64,000 nucleotides of DNA from Aequitasia blattaphilus (GTDB lineage: Bacteria > Bacillota > Clostridia > Lachnospirales > Lachnospiraceae): contig NZ_JAMXOD010000009.1 of assembly GCF_024721305.1 (NCBI RefSeq), positions 1-64,000 on the forward strand. Reading direction: 5' to 3'. The notes under the pieces are model-generated. The model searched no databases, was not told the DNA's origin, and was given only the letters and a program-made list of their open reading frames with translations. The position numbers were made by a program, and so were the translations under genes. Positions within the stretch are counted from its first letter, which is position 1, and every line of letters begins with the position of its first letter. Below, in pieces: positions 18,891-28,192 of the stretch.

Positions 18891-20603
18891 ATGTTTAAAT
18901 TAAGTAGAAAGCAGTATGCTGACATGTACGGTGCAACAGTTGGCGATAGAATCCGACTTGCTGACACATCATTAATCATAGAAGTTGAAAAAGATTTGAC
19001 CGTAAAAGGTGATGAAGCTAAATTTGGTGGTGGTAAATCCCTTCGTGATGGAATGGGGCAATGTTCCACAATACCAGATGATAAATGCCCGGATACAGTT
19101 ATCACGAATGCGGTAATTGTTGACTATACGGGTATTATTAAAGGGGATGTCGGGTTGAAAAAAGGGAAAATTTGCGGAATTGGAAAAGCAGGTAATCCCG
19201 ATATAATGGATGGTGTATCCCCTGAATTAATTGTAGGTGCATCTACCGAAATAATTGCTGGTGAAGGTCTGCTATTAACTGCTGGCGGAATTGATACGCA
19301 TATTCATTTTATAAGTCCAACACAAATTGAAACAGCATTGTACTCAGGTATCACGACAATGATAGGAGGAGGAACGGGACCTGCCGATGGAACAAATGCG
19401 ACCACCTGTACTCCAGGTAAATTCAATTTGGAAAAGATGATAGAAGCGGCAGAGGCATATCCTATGAATCTTGGTTTTTTGGCCAAAGGAAACTGTGCAG
19501 ATATAAATGCACTTGCCGAACAAGTTGAGGCAGGTGCGTGTGGGCTCAAAATTCATGAGGATTGGGGGTCAACTCCTTCGGTAATTAACAAAGCATTAGA
19601 AACCGCAGATAAATACGATGTTCAGGTATCCATTCATACGGATACCTTAAATGAAGCTGGATTTGTGGAAGATACTCTAAATGCAATTGACAACCGAACA
19701 ATTCACACATACCATACAGAAGGTGCAGGTGGCGGTCATGCACCAGATATTATAAGAGCAGCAGCTTTTCCAAATATATTGCCCTCTTCCACAAATCCAA
19801 CAATGCCATTTACAATCAACACAGTCGATGAACATTTAGATATGCTTATGGTATGCCATCATTTGGACAATCGTGTTAAGGAAGATGTAGCCTTTGCAGA
19901 TTCAAGAATTCGTCCTGAAACGATAGCTGCGGAAGATATACTTCATGATATGGGTATTTTTTCGATGATGAGCAGCGATTCGCAAGCCATGGGTCGTGTG
20001 GGTGAGGTTATAACAAGAACGTGGCAAAGTGCTTCAAAGATGAAAACACAACGTGGAGTATTACTAGAGGACAATGAAAGAAACGATAATTTTCGAGTGA
20101 AACGCTATATCTCAAAATATACAATAAACCCTGCAATCACTCATGGCTTATCAAAATATATTGGATCAGTCGAACAGGGAAAGTATGCAGATTTGGTTTT
20201 ATGGAAACCAGCCATGTTTGGTGTTAAGCCAGAAATGATAATAAAAGGTGGAATGATTACTGCTTCGAAAATGGGAGATGCAAATGCATCTATTCCGACT
20301 CCGCAACCAATAGTGTACACAAAAATGTTTGGAGCATATGGCCTTGCAAGAAAAAGAAGCTGTATAACATTTACATCAAAAATAGCACATGAGCAGGGCA
20401 TAAAAGAACGGCTTGGACTTTCAAGAGTTGTGCTTCCTGTTGAAAATTGTCGTGACATTCGCAAGTCAGATATGAAATTTAATAATCGTTGCGGTGATAT
20501 ACAGGTGGATGCTGAAACATATAAGGTTACTGTAGATGGTGAGGAAATTATTTGTGAAGCGGCAACAGAATTACCACTTACTCAGAAATATTATCTGTTT
20601 TAA
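18891..20603 (+). CDS. ureC: Urease alpha (catalytic) subunit
   Basis: This 570-residue amidohydrolase has an intact nickel site: His137 and His139 in DTHIHF, the carbamylated Lys220 in GLKIHEDWG, and downstream histidines in SIHTDTLNE and [13 protein letters not shown]. The active-site flap is [22 protein letters not shown], with its catalytic His retained, followed by [13 protein letters not shown]. Nothing suggests loss of activity. It is cytoplasmic and needs UreDEFG for Ni(II) insertion; all four follow in the same operon. Confidence 0.97.
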   Translation: MFKLSRKQYADMYGATVGDRIRLADTSLIIEVEKDLTVKGDEAKFGGGKSLRDGMGQCSTIPDDKCPDTVITNAVIVDYTGIIKGDVGLKKGKICGIGKAGNPDIMDGVSPELIVGASTEIIAGEGLLLTAGGIDTHIHFISPTQIETALYSGITTMIGGGTGPADGTNATTCTPGKFNLEKMIEAAEAYPMNLGFLAKGNCADINALAEQVEAGACGLKIHEDWGSTPSVINKALETADKYDVQVSIHTDTLNEAGFVEDTLNAIDNRTIHTYHTEGAGGGHAPDIIRAAAFPNILPSSTNPTMPFTINTVDEHLDMLMVCHHLDNRVKEDVAFADSRIRPETIAAEDILHDMGIFSMMSSDSQAMGRVGEVITRTWQSASKMKTQRGVLLEDNERNDNFRVKRYISKYTINPAITHGLSKYIGSVEQGKYADLVLWKPAMFGVKPEMIIKGGMITASKMGDANASIPTPQPIVYTKMFGAYGLARKRSCITFTSKIAHEQGIKERLGLSRVVLPVENCRDIRKSDMKFNNRCGDIQVDAETYKVTVDGEEIICEAATELPLTQKYYLF

Positions 20604-20617
20604 GAAAGGATATATAA

Positions 20618-21055
20618 ATGATTATCGAGAAAATAATAGGCAGTATCGGTGATACGAATAAAAAAATAGATTATGTAAATGTCGAATGGTTTGAAAGAGA
20701 TAAACGTCTTTTAAAAAAAGTATCAGAAGAAGGCGTTGAGATAGGACTTCGTTTACACAAGCCACTTAATGATGGTGATATTTTGTTTGAAGATGACGAA
20801 AAAATCATTGCAGTACAGCTTACTCCAACGGAATTAATCAAGATTAGGATTAATGACATTAAGGAAATGGGCAGAGCTTGTTTTGAAATTGGTAACCGCC
20901 ATATTTCTCCAGCTATTGAAGCTGATTGCGTAAAGATACCTTTTGATGAACCGACTCTGGCATATTTAATAAAATTGGGATTTTCGGCAGAAAAAGTGAT
21001 AGAGAAGTTTGTTGGATTTATTGAGTGTCAAGGGCATTCCCATCACCATGAATAA
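20618..21055 (+). CDS. ureE: Urease accessory protein UreE (nickel chaperone)
   Basis: This 145-residue protein has the UreE N-terminal peptide-binding part (RLHKPLNDGDILFEDDEKIIAVQ) and the metal-binding C-domain with the conserved GNRHISPAIE. The C-terminus ends in a short histidine tail, HSHHHE, likely to bind nickel; it is much shorter than the tail of Klebsiella UreE. It delivers Ni(II) to the UreDFG-apourease complex. It overlaps ureF by eight bases. Confidence 0.9.
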   Translation: MIIEKIIGSIGDTNKKIDYVNVEWFERDKRLLKKVSEEGVEIGLRLHKPLNDGDILFEDDEKIIAVQLTPTELIKIRINDIKEMGRACFEIGNRHISPAIEADCVKIPFDEPTLAYLIKLGFSAEKVIEKFVGFIECQGHSHHHE

Positions 21056-21716
21056 TCAAAATATTTTAAAACTTGTGCAGACCCTTGACCCTCTATTTCC
21101 TATTGGCGGATACACGCTATCAAATGGAATGGAAACTTATGTTCAAAAGGGAATAGTGTATGACTATAAAACCCTCGCCGCATATCTTGATTCGTATTTG
21201 TATATGCTGTCCTTTAATGACCTTGCATTTGCTGCAAAAGCATATGAAGTTGAGGATATTGCTAAGTTGGATTTACTATGTTCTTCTTTAAAAGCACCGA
21301 TTGAAATACGCCAAGGCAGTATCAAGCAATGTTCACGTTTTTTAAAATTGCATACCAAAATGAATTCATATCCAAGATTAATTCAATATCAAAATCAGAT
21401 TAAAAATGGGGAATGTGAAGGACATTATGGGATTTCGATGGGACTGTTTATAAAGGAGCTTAATATTAATCTCCAAGAGGCTTTGGAGTTATATTGTTAC
21501 AGTTTAATATCTACGGCTGTAAACCATGCTGTTAAAATGGTGCCTCTAAGGCAGCTTGACGGACAGATAGCCATTTATGAATTGATGGAGCATATCCCAA
21601 AAGCAGTCACAACTGCAATTAACACAAAAATGATGGATTTGGGTGCTTCAGGTTGTGGATTTGATATCCGGTCAATGCAACATGAAACATTATATACCAG
21701 GCTATATATTTCTTAA
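21048..21716 (+). CDS. ureF: Urease accessory protein UreF
   Basis: This 222-residue helical protein contains QTLDPLFPIGGYTLSNGMETYV, the conserved UreF N-terminus, and ends near SMQHETLYTRLYIS, typical of the family. UreF bridges UreD and UreG and gates nickel transfer. The ATG at 21048 overlaps the ureE stop and gives the standard N-terminus; an upstream TTG at 21009 is rejected. There is no clear ribosome site, so coupling to ureE is likely. Confidence 0.9.
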   Translation: MNNQNILKLVQTLDPLFPIGGYTLSNGMETYVQKGIVYDYKTLAAYLDSYLYMLSFNDLAFAAKAYEVEDIAKLDLLCSSLKAPIEIRQGSIKQCSRFLKLHTKMNSYPRLIQYQNQIKNGECEGHYGISMGLFIKELNINLQEALELYCYSLISTAVNHAVKMVPLRQLDGQIAIYELMEHIPKAVTTAINTKMMDLGASGCGFDIRSMQHETLYTRLYIS

Positions 21717-21751
21717 TCAAATTTTGAACCAAGAAAGGAATGAATATAAAT

Positions 21752-22360
21752 ATGAGCTATATAAAAATTGGTGTCGGGGGGCCAGTAGGTTCAGGGAAAA
21801 CGGCTTTGATCGAAAGATTGACCCGAAAAATATCAGATGAATATAGTATTTGTGTTGTAACAAATGACATATATACAAAAGAGGATGCGGAGTTCCTTAT
21901 CAAAAATTCCAAACTGGATTCAGAAAGAATTGTAGGTGTGGAAACAGGAGGTTGTCCGCATACTGCTATACGAGAGGACTGCTCAATGAATCTGGAAGCC
22001 GTTGAAGAAATGGCAGCAAAGTTTCCAGATGTGCAGATTATCTTTATTGAAAGTGGTGGTGATAATCTAAGTGCAACCTTTTCACCAGATCTTGCGGATG
22101 CCTCTATTTATGTCATTGATGTGGCACAAGGCGAAAAAATCCCCAGAAAGGGTGGTCCAGGAGTTACACGTTCAGATTTGTTAGTGATTAACAAAACGGA
22201 TCTTGCAACTATGGTTGGTGCAGATTTATCAATCATGGAAAGTGATTCAAAGAGAATGCGTGGCGAAAGACCATTCTTGTTTACAAACTTGATAAGTATG
22301 GATGGTGTAGATGAGGTAATTGAATGGATAAAAAAATCTGTTCTATTTGAGGGGTTATAA
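21752..22360 (+). CDS. ureG: Urease accessory GTPase UreG
   Basis: This 202-residue SIMIBI GTPase has the P-loop GGPVGSGKT, then [13 protein letters not shown], the Cys-Pro-His nickel motif in [30 protein letters not shown] and the guanine-binding NKTD. GTP hydrolysis drives nickel insertion into urease. The ATG at 21752 is preferred over 21740 because the AAGAAAGG upstream is too close to the first ATG. It ends one base before the ureD start. Confidence 0.95.
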   Translation: MSYIKIGVGGPVGSGKTALIERLTRKISDEYSICVVTNDIYTKEDAEFLIKNSKLDSERIVGVETGGCPHTAIREDCSMNLEAVEEMAAKFPDVQIIFIESGGDNLSATFSPDLADASIYVIDVAQGEKIPRKGGPGVTRSDLLVINKTDLATMVGADLSIMESDSKRMRGERPFLFTNLISMDGVDEVIEWIKKSVLFEGL

Positions 22361-22361
22361 T

Positions 22362-23105
22362 ATGGGGAAATTGCGTATTGAAGCTCATGTACATAATGGA
22401 AGAACAGTTATCACAGATTGCTTTTTTACCGCTCCATTTAAGATTGTAAAACCGTATTATGACAAGAATCGAGCAGAAGTTATGATTATGCAAGCATCAG
22501 CAGGGATTTTAGAAGGCGATAAATACGAGGTGGAAATAGTTGTAAAATCAGGTGCTTCCTTGATGGTAACAGGGCAATCATATACAAAGCTGTTTAAGAT
22601 GGATAGTGGCTATGCAACGCAAAATGTAAAAATCACAGTAGAGAGTGGAGCATCATTGTTTTACTTGCCTTGTCCAATTATTCCTTTTGGTGGAAGTAGT
22701 TTTGTAAGCGAAAATGAAATACATCTTCAAAAAGGTTCGGAATTTATTATGCAGGACATTTTGGCATGTGGCAGAAAAGGTATGGGTGAGGAATTTAAGT
22801 TTCGAAAATATCATTCACGAGTGGTTGTATATGAAAATGAAAGGCTGATTTTTGTAGACAATACCCGGTTGATACCCAAAGAATATGAATATCACAAAAT
22901 GGGATATTTTGAAGGCTGTTCGCATCAAGGTGTGGCATATTTCTATGGACGAAAACAAATAAAATCCATTAATAAGAGCGAAAGCATTACGGCAGCAATC
23001 ACAAATCTGCGAAAGGGTCAGATTTTGCGCATTCTTTCCGATAGTGGTGATCGAATAGTAAACTATATAAAAACATATGTAGAGGAGGAGAACGATGGGA
23101 CATAA
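22362..23105 (+). CDS. ureD: Urease accessory protein UreD (UreH)
   Basis: This 247-residue beta-rich scaffold protein shows family motifs AGILEGDKYEVEIVVKSGASLMVTGQSYTK and LPCPIIPFGGSSFVSENEI. UreD binds apourease and recruits UreF and UreG. Placing ureD last, after ureG, is the order seen in many clostridia and streptococci. The ATG follows GAGGGG. Its end overlaps the next gene by 11 bases, so that kinase-like gene is part of the same operon. Confidence 0.9.
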   Translation: MGKLRIEAHVHNGRTVITDCFFTAPFKIVKPYYDKNRAEVMIMQASAGILEGDKYEVEIVVKSGASLMVTGQSYTKLFKMDSGYATQNVKITVESGASLFYLPCPIIPFGGSSFVSENEIHLQKGSEFIMQDILACGRKGMGEEFKFRKYHSRVVVYENERLIFVDNTRLIPKEYEYHKMGYFEGCSHQGVAYFYGRKQIKSINKSESITAAITNLRKGQILRILSDSGDRIVNYIKTYVEEENDGT

Positions 23106-23709
23106 AATTATCACGGTAACCCGGCAATTTGGCAGTCTTGGTAGAAAAATTGCAAAATCAGTTGCGGACGAATTAGGATATGAATATTATGACCGTGACA
23201 TAATAGAATATTCAATTAAGGAGATGCGTGGTGATATCGAAAAACTTGCTGCATTTGATCAAACACTGTCATCACCATTTGAAAGAATGATGTATCCATT
23301 GGGAAGAGGCAATGCAGCAATGAAAAAGGCTTTGTTTGAGATGGAAAAAAGCATAATGGTTGATCTTGCAACAAGAAATAATTGTGTTATTGTAGGACGT
23401 TGCTCGGATTTTGTGTTAAGACAATATGGAATACCTGAAGAGGATATGCTTAATGTATTTATATATTCACCAATCGATAAACGACTTTTGAATTGTAAAG
23501 ATGAATTAGATATAGATAATCCAGGTAAGGCGTATACATATCTAACCAAGGTAGACAAAGCACGTGAGGATTTCTACAAGCATTACACAAAACATAAATT
23601 CACATCAACGAGATTTCGCCATCTAATGATTGATAGTTCCATAGCAGACTTTGATAAGGTAGCTAAGTCTATAAGTGATACAGCGAGGATTAAGTTTGGA
23701 ATTTGCTAA
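23095..23709 (+). CDS. Cytidylate kinase-like protein in the urease operon
   Basis: This 204-residue protein of the cytidylate-kinase-like P-loop family starts with ITVTRQFGSLGRKIAKSVADELGYEYYDRDII. The P-loop is altered to QFGSLGRKIAK rather than GxxGxGKS, as in this group. A NNCVIVGRCSDFVL strand and a lid region with KVDKAREDFYKHYTKHKF follow. These proteins are widespread in clostridia but their substrate is not established. Overlap with ureD (11 bases) ties it to urease expression, yet no known urease needs a kinase. Confidence 0.83.
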   Translation: MGHKIITVTRQFGSLGRKIAKSVADELGYEYYDRDIIEYSIKEMRGDIEKLAAFDQTLSSPFERMMYPLGRGNAAMKKALFEMEKSIMVDLATRNNCVIVGRCSDFVLRQYGIPEEDMLNVFIYSPIDKRLLNCKDELDIDNPGKAYTYLTKVDKAREDFYKHYTKHKFTSTRFRHLMIDSSIADFDKVAKSISDTARIKFGIC

Positions 23710-23744
23710 TTAGTAAATGTAAAAATAATGAGGAGGAAATTATT

Positions 23745-24152
23745 ATGGGATGTTTTATAGCTCCAGCTGCTGAGGCGGTTGTAACGACAATTGTAAAGAA
23801 AAGATTAGACTTCAAAGAGGTAGGAGAAGATGGTGAAATAAAGATAGAGTGCAAATCGAAAAACATGTTTTTAAGAAGGCTTAATTGGCTTAATACAATG
23901 CTTTGGGGTGGTAGTGCTTTATTAGCCTTTGAACATGTTTGGCATGGGGAGGTAGTTCCATGGTTTCCATTTTTGACAGCGATATCAAATCCAACAGACA
24001 CGGCACAAATGCTTGCCGAAATGTCAACGGTAGGCGTATCTATGTCGGTGTTTGTAACTGCCGTATGGGCAGGAGTTGTTCTTGTCACCAATTCTATTGA
24101 AAAAGCACCTATGAGTAATATACGTGTGGCCGAAGGAGGTGCTAGAAAATGA
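23745..24152 (+). CDS. Unknown membrane protein in urease operon (135 aa)
   Basis: I do not recognise this family. After a cytoplasmic N-terminus of about 45 residues with charged strands (RLDFKEVGEDGEIKIECKSK) there are two hydrophobic segments, about 47-63 (TMLWGGSALLAFEHVWHG) and 92-112 (VGVSMSVFVTAVWAGVVLVTNSI). A His/Trp-rich extracytoplasmic loop, EHVWHGEVVPWFPFL, lies between them. A strong AGGAGG precedes the ATG at 23745. It overlaps the following small membrane gene by four bases (ATGA), so the two are probably partners. A metal- or substrate-handling role is only a guess. Confidence 0.7.
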   Translation: MGCFIAPAAEAVVTTIVKKRLDFKEVGEDGEIKIECKSKNMFLRRLNWLNTMLWGGSALLAFEHVWHGEVVPWFPFLTAISNPTDTAQMLAEMSTVGVSMSVFVTAVWAGVVLVTNSIEKAPMSNIRVAEGGARK

Positions 24153-24451
24153 CATTATTAATCACGGTTTTTGCATCGATTATATCTACAATTCTTTGGT
24201 ATATAAATTCAGAAAGAAATGATCTGAGGCTTGGTACACTTTCTCTTATGTATTGGGGTGCAGCACTTATGTGGTTTGTTGATGCAATATTTGAATATGT
24301 GGAAATGGGAGAAGAATTCTTCACACCACCATCATCAGATATGCTCAATGATGGGTATCTTGGACTATCGGTGGTGGCATTAGGACTTATGATTTGGTTG
24401 GTGATAGTAATCACAAAGTCAAGCATTTTGAAACAATCCTTAAATAAGTGA
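24149..24451 (+). CDS. Unknown membrane protein in urease operon (100 aa)
   Basis: I do not recognise this family. The protein has three hydrophobic segments, about 1-19, 32-48 and 75-93. The loop between the second and third is acidic and aromatic (DAIFEYVEMGEEFFTPPSSDMLND), and the tail is short and basic. It overlaps the 135-residue membrane gene by four bases and is the last gene before the operon terminator. The tight coupling suggests a two-component membrane complex made with urease. No catalytic motif is visible. Confidence 0.7.
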   Translation: MTLLITVFASIISTILWYINSERNDLRLGTLSLMYWGAALMWFVDAIFEYVEMGEEFFTPPSSDMLNDGYLGLSVVALGLMIWLVIVITKSSILKQSLNK

Positions 24452-24482
24452 AACATTAGCCCAGGCTTTCTCTAGGGTTTTT

Positions 24483-24522
24483 GAGAAGAGTTTTATTCAA
24501 TTAAAATTCTTCTCTTTTTTTT
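24483..24522 (+). terminator. Terminator of the urea/urease operon
   Basis: GAGAAGAGTTTTA pairs with TAAAATTCTTCTC over 13 positions (one G-U) with a six-base loop and is followed by eight T residues. It closes the roughly 11-kb unit that begins at 13266. Confidence 0.92.
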
Positions 24523-24568
24523 AGAGAAGATGCTATAATAGAAAACAAAATGTGTCAGGGAGGAAAAG

Positions 24569-26281
24569 ATGTTTCAAAGCAATGATTTACGAAAAAAACT
24601 ACAAGAAATCAACAGAAGAAGTTATCCAGCTTATAAAGGAGTAAAAGGAAGTTATCGATTTGATGGATTCTTATTAAATATAGAGCATGTACAAGGAGAC
24701 CCCTTTGCAGCCCCCTCAAGTTTAAGTATAACCGTAGCACACCAAGTAAATAAAATCCCAGAAGAATACTATGGAAAAGGATTTGAGAAAGCTACACTGT
24801 CAGATTATCTCCTTCGTCGATTCAAAAAAGAAATTGGGAAGTTTTCTTATCAAGCCAAGGGATCCGGAAAAAGTGGTTTGATTAGCATTAGTGGCTGCGG
24901 ACAAGAGGTATTACAACGATCTGCCTGTGAAGTCAGAGAAAAAGATATTATCCTTCGGTTTCAGGTTGGATTTCCGGCAAGAGGCAGAACCATTGACTCA
25001 ACGGAATTGATCAAAATACTCTTTGACTATTTGCCTGTTTGCGTGGATAAAAGTTTGTATTACAGAAATCTTCCCCAAAATGAACTTCAGGAAACGATTC
25101 AGTTAGCGAGAGATCAGCAAGTGGTTCGAGAAGAACTTAAAAAGAGAGGGCTGGTGGCCTTTATTGCAAATAACTCAATCCTGCCAAGAGAAAGTGGAAT
25201 TTCCAATAAACCAATGAAAGGCGGGATTCCTTTTGTTACCCCAGATTCTATGAAGGTGGTTATGGATTTGCCCTATAAAGGTGAGATTATCGGAATGGGC
25301 ATCAAAAAAGGAATCACAGTCATTGCCGGGGGAGGATATCACGGTAAATCTACGATTTTGAAAGCAATTGAAAGAGGAGTTTACAATCATATAAAAGGGG
25401 ATGGAAGAGAGTTTGTTATAACAGATGATACTGCCTTGAAGGTGCGGGCAGAAGACGGACGTAAGATTACGGATGTGGATATTTCCCTCTTTATTAATCA
25501 TCTTCCAAATGAAAAGGATACCAAAAGCTTCTCAACTTTGGATGCCAGTGGAAGTACTTCTCAGGCCGCGAATATTGTAGAAGGCATTGAGGCTGGAAGT
25601 AAGCTTCTGCTTATTGACGAAGATACATCGGCTACGAACTTAATGGTCCGGGACGAATTGATGCAAAAGGTGGTGGCAAAGGACAAAGAGCCTATTACAC
25701 CTTTCTTAGAAAGAGCGAAAGGCTTATATAAAGAGGAAGATATTTCCACGATTTTAGTGGTAGGAAGCAGCGGAAGCTTTTTCCAGATAGCCGATAAAAT
25801 CATTCAAATGGACACATACAAAGCATACGATATTACGGAACGTGCAAAGGCGGCTGCAAGTGAATTCAAGAAGGATACCCTGGAGGAATCTTATATTTCT
25901 CGGACAGAAAAGAAAAGGTACAAGGATTTTCAGGGAAGTACGCAAAAAAGAAAAAGCTATCGCGGAGATAAAGTAGTAGAGTCCAGACTGAAAATCAAAC
26001 AGTGGGATGACTTCTCGTTCAGCCTTGGGAATGAAAAAATCGATTTGAGATATGTGGAACAGATTGTAGACAAAGAACAAACCCAGACGTTAGCCTATGT
26101 GTTAAGGTACATCAAAGAAAATAGCAATCAGAAAGAACAGGATTTAAAGAAACGTATACAAGAAGTTATAGGAGAACTAAACGAAAAAGGATTTTCAATG
26201 TTCTTTCAAAATGATAATGTATCATCAGGACTTGCATATGTAAGGGAGCAGGAAGTGTTTGCATGTATAAATCGTTACTAA
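24569..26281 (+). CDS. ABC-class predicted ATPase (PF09818-type)
   Basis: This 570-residue soluble protein belongs to the 'ABC-class ATPase' family (PF09818). It has an N-terminal domain with YKGVKGSYRFDGFLLNIEHVQGDPFAAPS, a P-loop in AGGGYHGKSTILKAIERGVYNHIKGDGRE, and a signature-like SGSTSQAANIVEGIE followed by LLIDEDTSATNLMVRD. There are no membrane segments or transporter partners; the family's role is unknown, with nucleic-acid links suspected. The ATG follows GGGAGG. It overlaps the next gene by 19 bases. Confidence 0.87.
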   Translation: MFQSNDLRKKLQEINRRSYPAYKGVKGSYRFDGFLLNIEHVQGDPFAAPSSLSITVAHQVNKIPEEYYGKGFEKATLSDYLLRRFKKEIGKFSYQAKGSGKSGLISISGCGQEVLQRSACEVREKDIILRFQVGFPARGRTIDSTELIKILFDYLPVCVDKSLYYRNLPQNELQETIQLARDQQVVREELKKRGLVAFIANNSILPRESGISNKPMKGGIPFVTPDSMKVVMDLPYKGEIIGMGIKKGITVIAGGGYHGKSTILKAIERGVYNHIKGDGREFVITDDTALKVRAEDGRKITDVDISLFINHLPNEKDTKSFSTLDASGSTSQAANIVEGIEAGSKLLLIDEDTSATNLMVRDELMQKVVAKDKEPITPFLERAKGLYKEEDISTILVVGSSGSFFQIADKIIQMDTYKAYDITERAKAAASEFKKDTLEESYISRTEKKRYKDFQGSTQKRKSYRGDKVVESRLKIKQWDDFSFSLGNEKIDLRYVEQIVDKEQTQTLAYVLRYIKENSNQKEQDLKKRIQEVIGELNEKGFSMFFQNDNVSSGLAYVREQEVFACINRY

Positions 26282-27919
26282 AGAAAAGTGTTTGTATACT
26301 CTATTTTCTTCTCTTAATTGTGGTGAGTCAACTCACCTTTTTTTACAAGGTGCCCATTGGGAAAATCGTGAAAATAGAAGAAAATGAGTACGTACAAAAA
26401 TTGGAGATTCGAATCTTAAACACCAAAGACAAGGGTACAAAGATACAATTGGATAATAAGTACACCTTTGAACGAGTGGACAGTATTAAATATCGTAAAG
26501 GGAATCAGGTTATTCTATCGGTTGGAAAGGATGGAAATATTGAAGATGCAATATTAAGAGGACCAAGAAGGGATGGCTATGTTTTGATATTGCTTGGAAT
26601 TCTTTTGTTTCTGCTGATTGCTTTGGCCGGAAAAAAAGGAGTTTTATCGATTTTGTCACTGAGTATCAACACAGGAATTTTCCTGGGATGCTTAAAGTTT
26701 TTCGAAAATAGCGACACCATTTATATTGCAACAATAGCTTTGATTTTTGTGTTTACAGTCGTTACTTTGTTACTGGTTAATGGATTGAACAGACAATCTT
26801 TGGCAGGAATCGTTTCGACAATTTTAACAGTCAGTATTACGCTATTGATTTTTCAATTTGCAAGAACAGTTGGAACAAAAATTGATTATGCCGCTCTTGA
26901 TTACCTGACGGGTGATATGGATTATGAGAGCCTGTTTTTCGCCAGTATAGGGATTGCTGGACTGGGAGCGATTATGGATGTGGCAGTATCTATTGCTGCT
27001 ACATTAAATGAACTGATTGAAAAAGACCGGAATATCTCATATCAGAGTCTTTTTCAATCGGGAAGAGCAGTGGGCATGATATTATGGGAACGATGACGAA
27101 TGTTCTGTTGTTTACCTACGTTAGTGGTTTGATTCCCCTTACTCTGATTAAAATGAAAAATGATGTAGGACTTTTTACAATTATTCGCTTGCAGTCTTAT
27201 TCTTGGCAATCGGCGGGGAAAGAGGTGCCATTTCCTTAATAGCCCTAGCGGGAAATATCATTACATTTCTGATTAGTATATATGTTATGGCATGGGGAAT
27301 AAATCCCGTTCTAATTACACTGATTGCCGGAGTCATTATTAATAGTATTACCTTATATTACCAAAATAAAAAGAACGACAAGACAAAAGCAGCCTTTCTT
27401 TCAGTTGTAATCACAACAGTGGTGTTGCTTTTTGTTATGCTGCCGATTTTTCTTCAAATGCATTTAAATGGACTGGACGAAATTGAGCTTTCAGGAGACC
27501 TTTCAATCTATTATTCTTTTGCAATAAAGATTAATATGGAGCTGGTATTTTTATGTGTTGTATTGATTTGTTTTTTGGGTGCCATAATGGATACTGCTAT
27601 GGCAGTTGCCAGTGGAATGTACGAGATTAAAGCAAACAATCCAGAGATCTCAGAAATAGAATTATTTCATTCAGGAATAACAATCGGAAAAGATATTATA
27701 AACACGACAATGAACACTCTGTTTTTTGCCTATTGTGGAGAAGCATTATTTATGTTCCTGTATTTTAGGAAATATCAGTATAAAATGATGACCATTATGA
27801 ATTCCAAGGCATTACTTTTAAATCTTGCAGCTATCGTTACCAGTGGAATTGGATGCATTGCCATTATTCCACTTTGTGCGAAAATATGTGCAAAATTAAT
27901 AAAAAGTACTGGAAAATAA
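26263..27919 (+). pseudogene. Broken YibE/F membrane protein pair
   Basis: YibE/F (PF07907) proteins occur as two adjacent genes. The first here (from 26263) reads normally for 271 residues to LFQSGRAVG and then stops at 27096. One extra G in the GGG near 27079 restores HDIMGTMTNVLLFTYVSGLIPLTLIK, so a one-base deletion is likely. That restored frame ends prematurely near 27240, before the usual C-terminal membrane segments. The second gene's frame is open from about 27180 to 27919 (LAVLFLAIGGERGAISLIALAGN onward) but has no ATG, only TTG 27203, and its N-terminus is cut. A deletion joining the two genes, plus the frameshift, explains this. The second half might still be made from TTG. Confidence 0.72.
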
Positions 27920-27976
27920 CAGACAAATATAGTATTATAATAAATACTTCAAAAGATTTAAAATCAATTCTTTAAG

Positions 27977-27997
27977 AAAGCCTTGTTCTAAGGCTTT
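27977..27997. other. Hairpin in the 27920-28192 gap
   Basis: AAAGCCTT pairs perfectly with AAGGCTTT across a five-base loop, but without a T-run. The rest of this 273-base gap is AT-rich; a second small dyad (CAAGG...CCTTG, near 28040-28064) is present. I do not see a recognised riboswitch. Confidence 0.45.
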
Positions 27998-28192
27998 AAT
28001 TACCCAATGAAGGCACATTGATAACTGAAAAAAGCAACAAGGTTTCCGATACCTTGCGTAGTAAGTGACTATAAAATCGGATGTGTAAATAAAAATGAAT
28101 AACTAATAGAAAAAATAATTTTACAATTAAATATGATTATGATATATTGTAGTAAATATGAATGCAAAAAGAGTAGAAAGGAGGATAATGAT

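Noticed and set aside
27070-27240. Programmed ribosomal frameshift in the YibE/F locus
   Set aside because: There is no slippery heptamer with a downstream structure, and the restored frame still ends early, so gene decay explains it better.
28000-28192. Possible c-di-GMP riboswitch before the aromatic-repeat surface protein
   Set aside because: Some surface-protein genes in clostridia have one, but the conserved core and tetraloop-receptor sequences are not present; only small dyads are seen.
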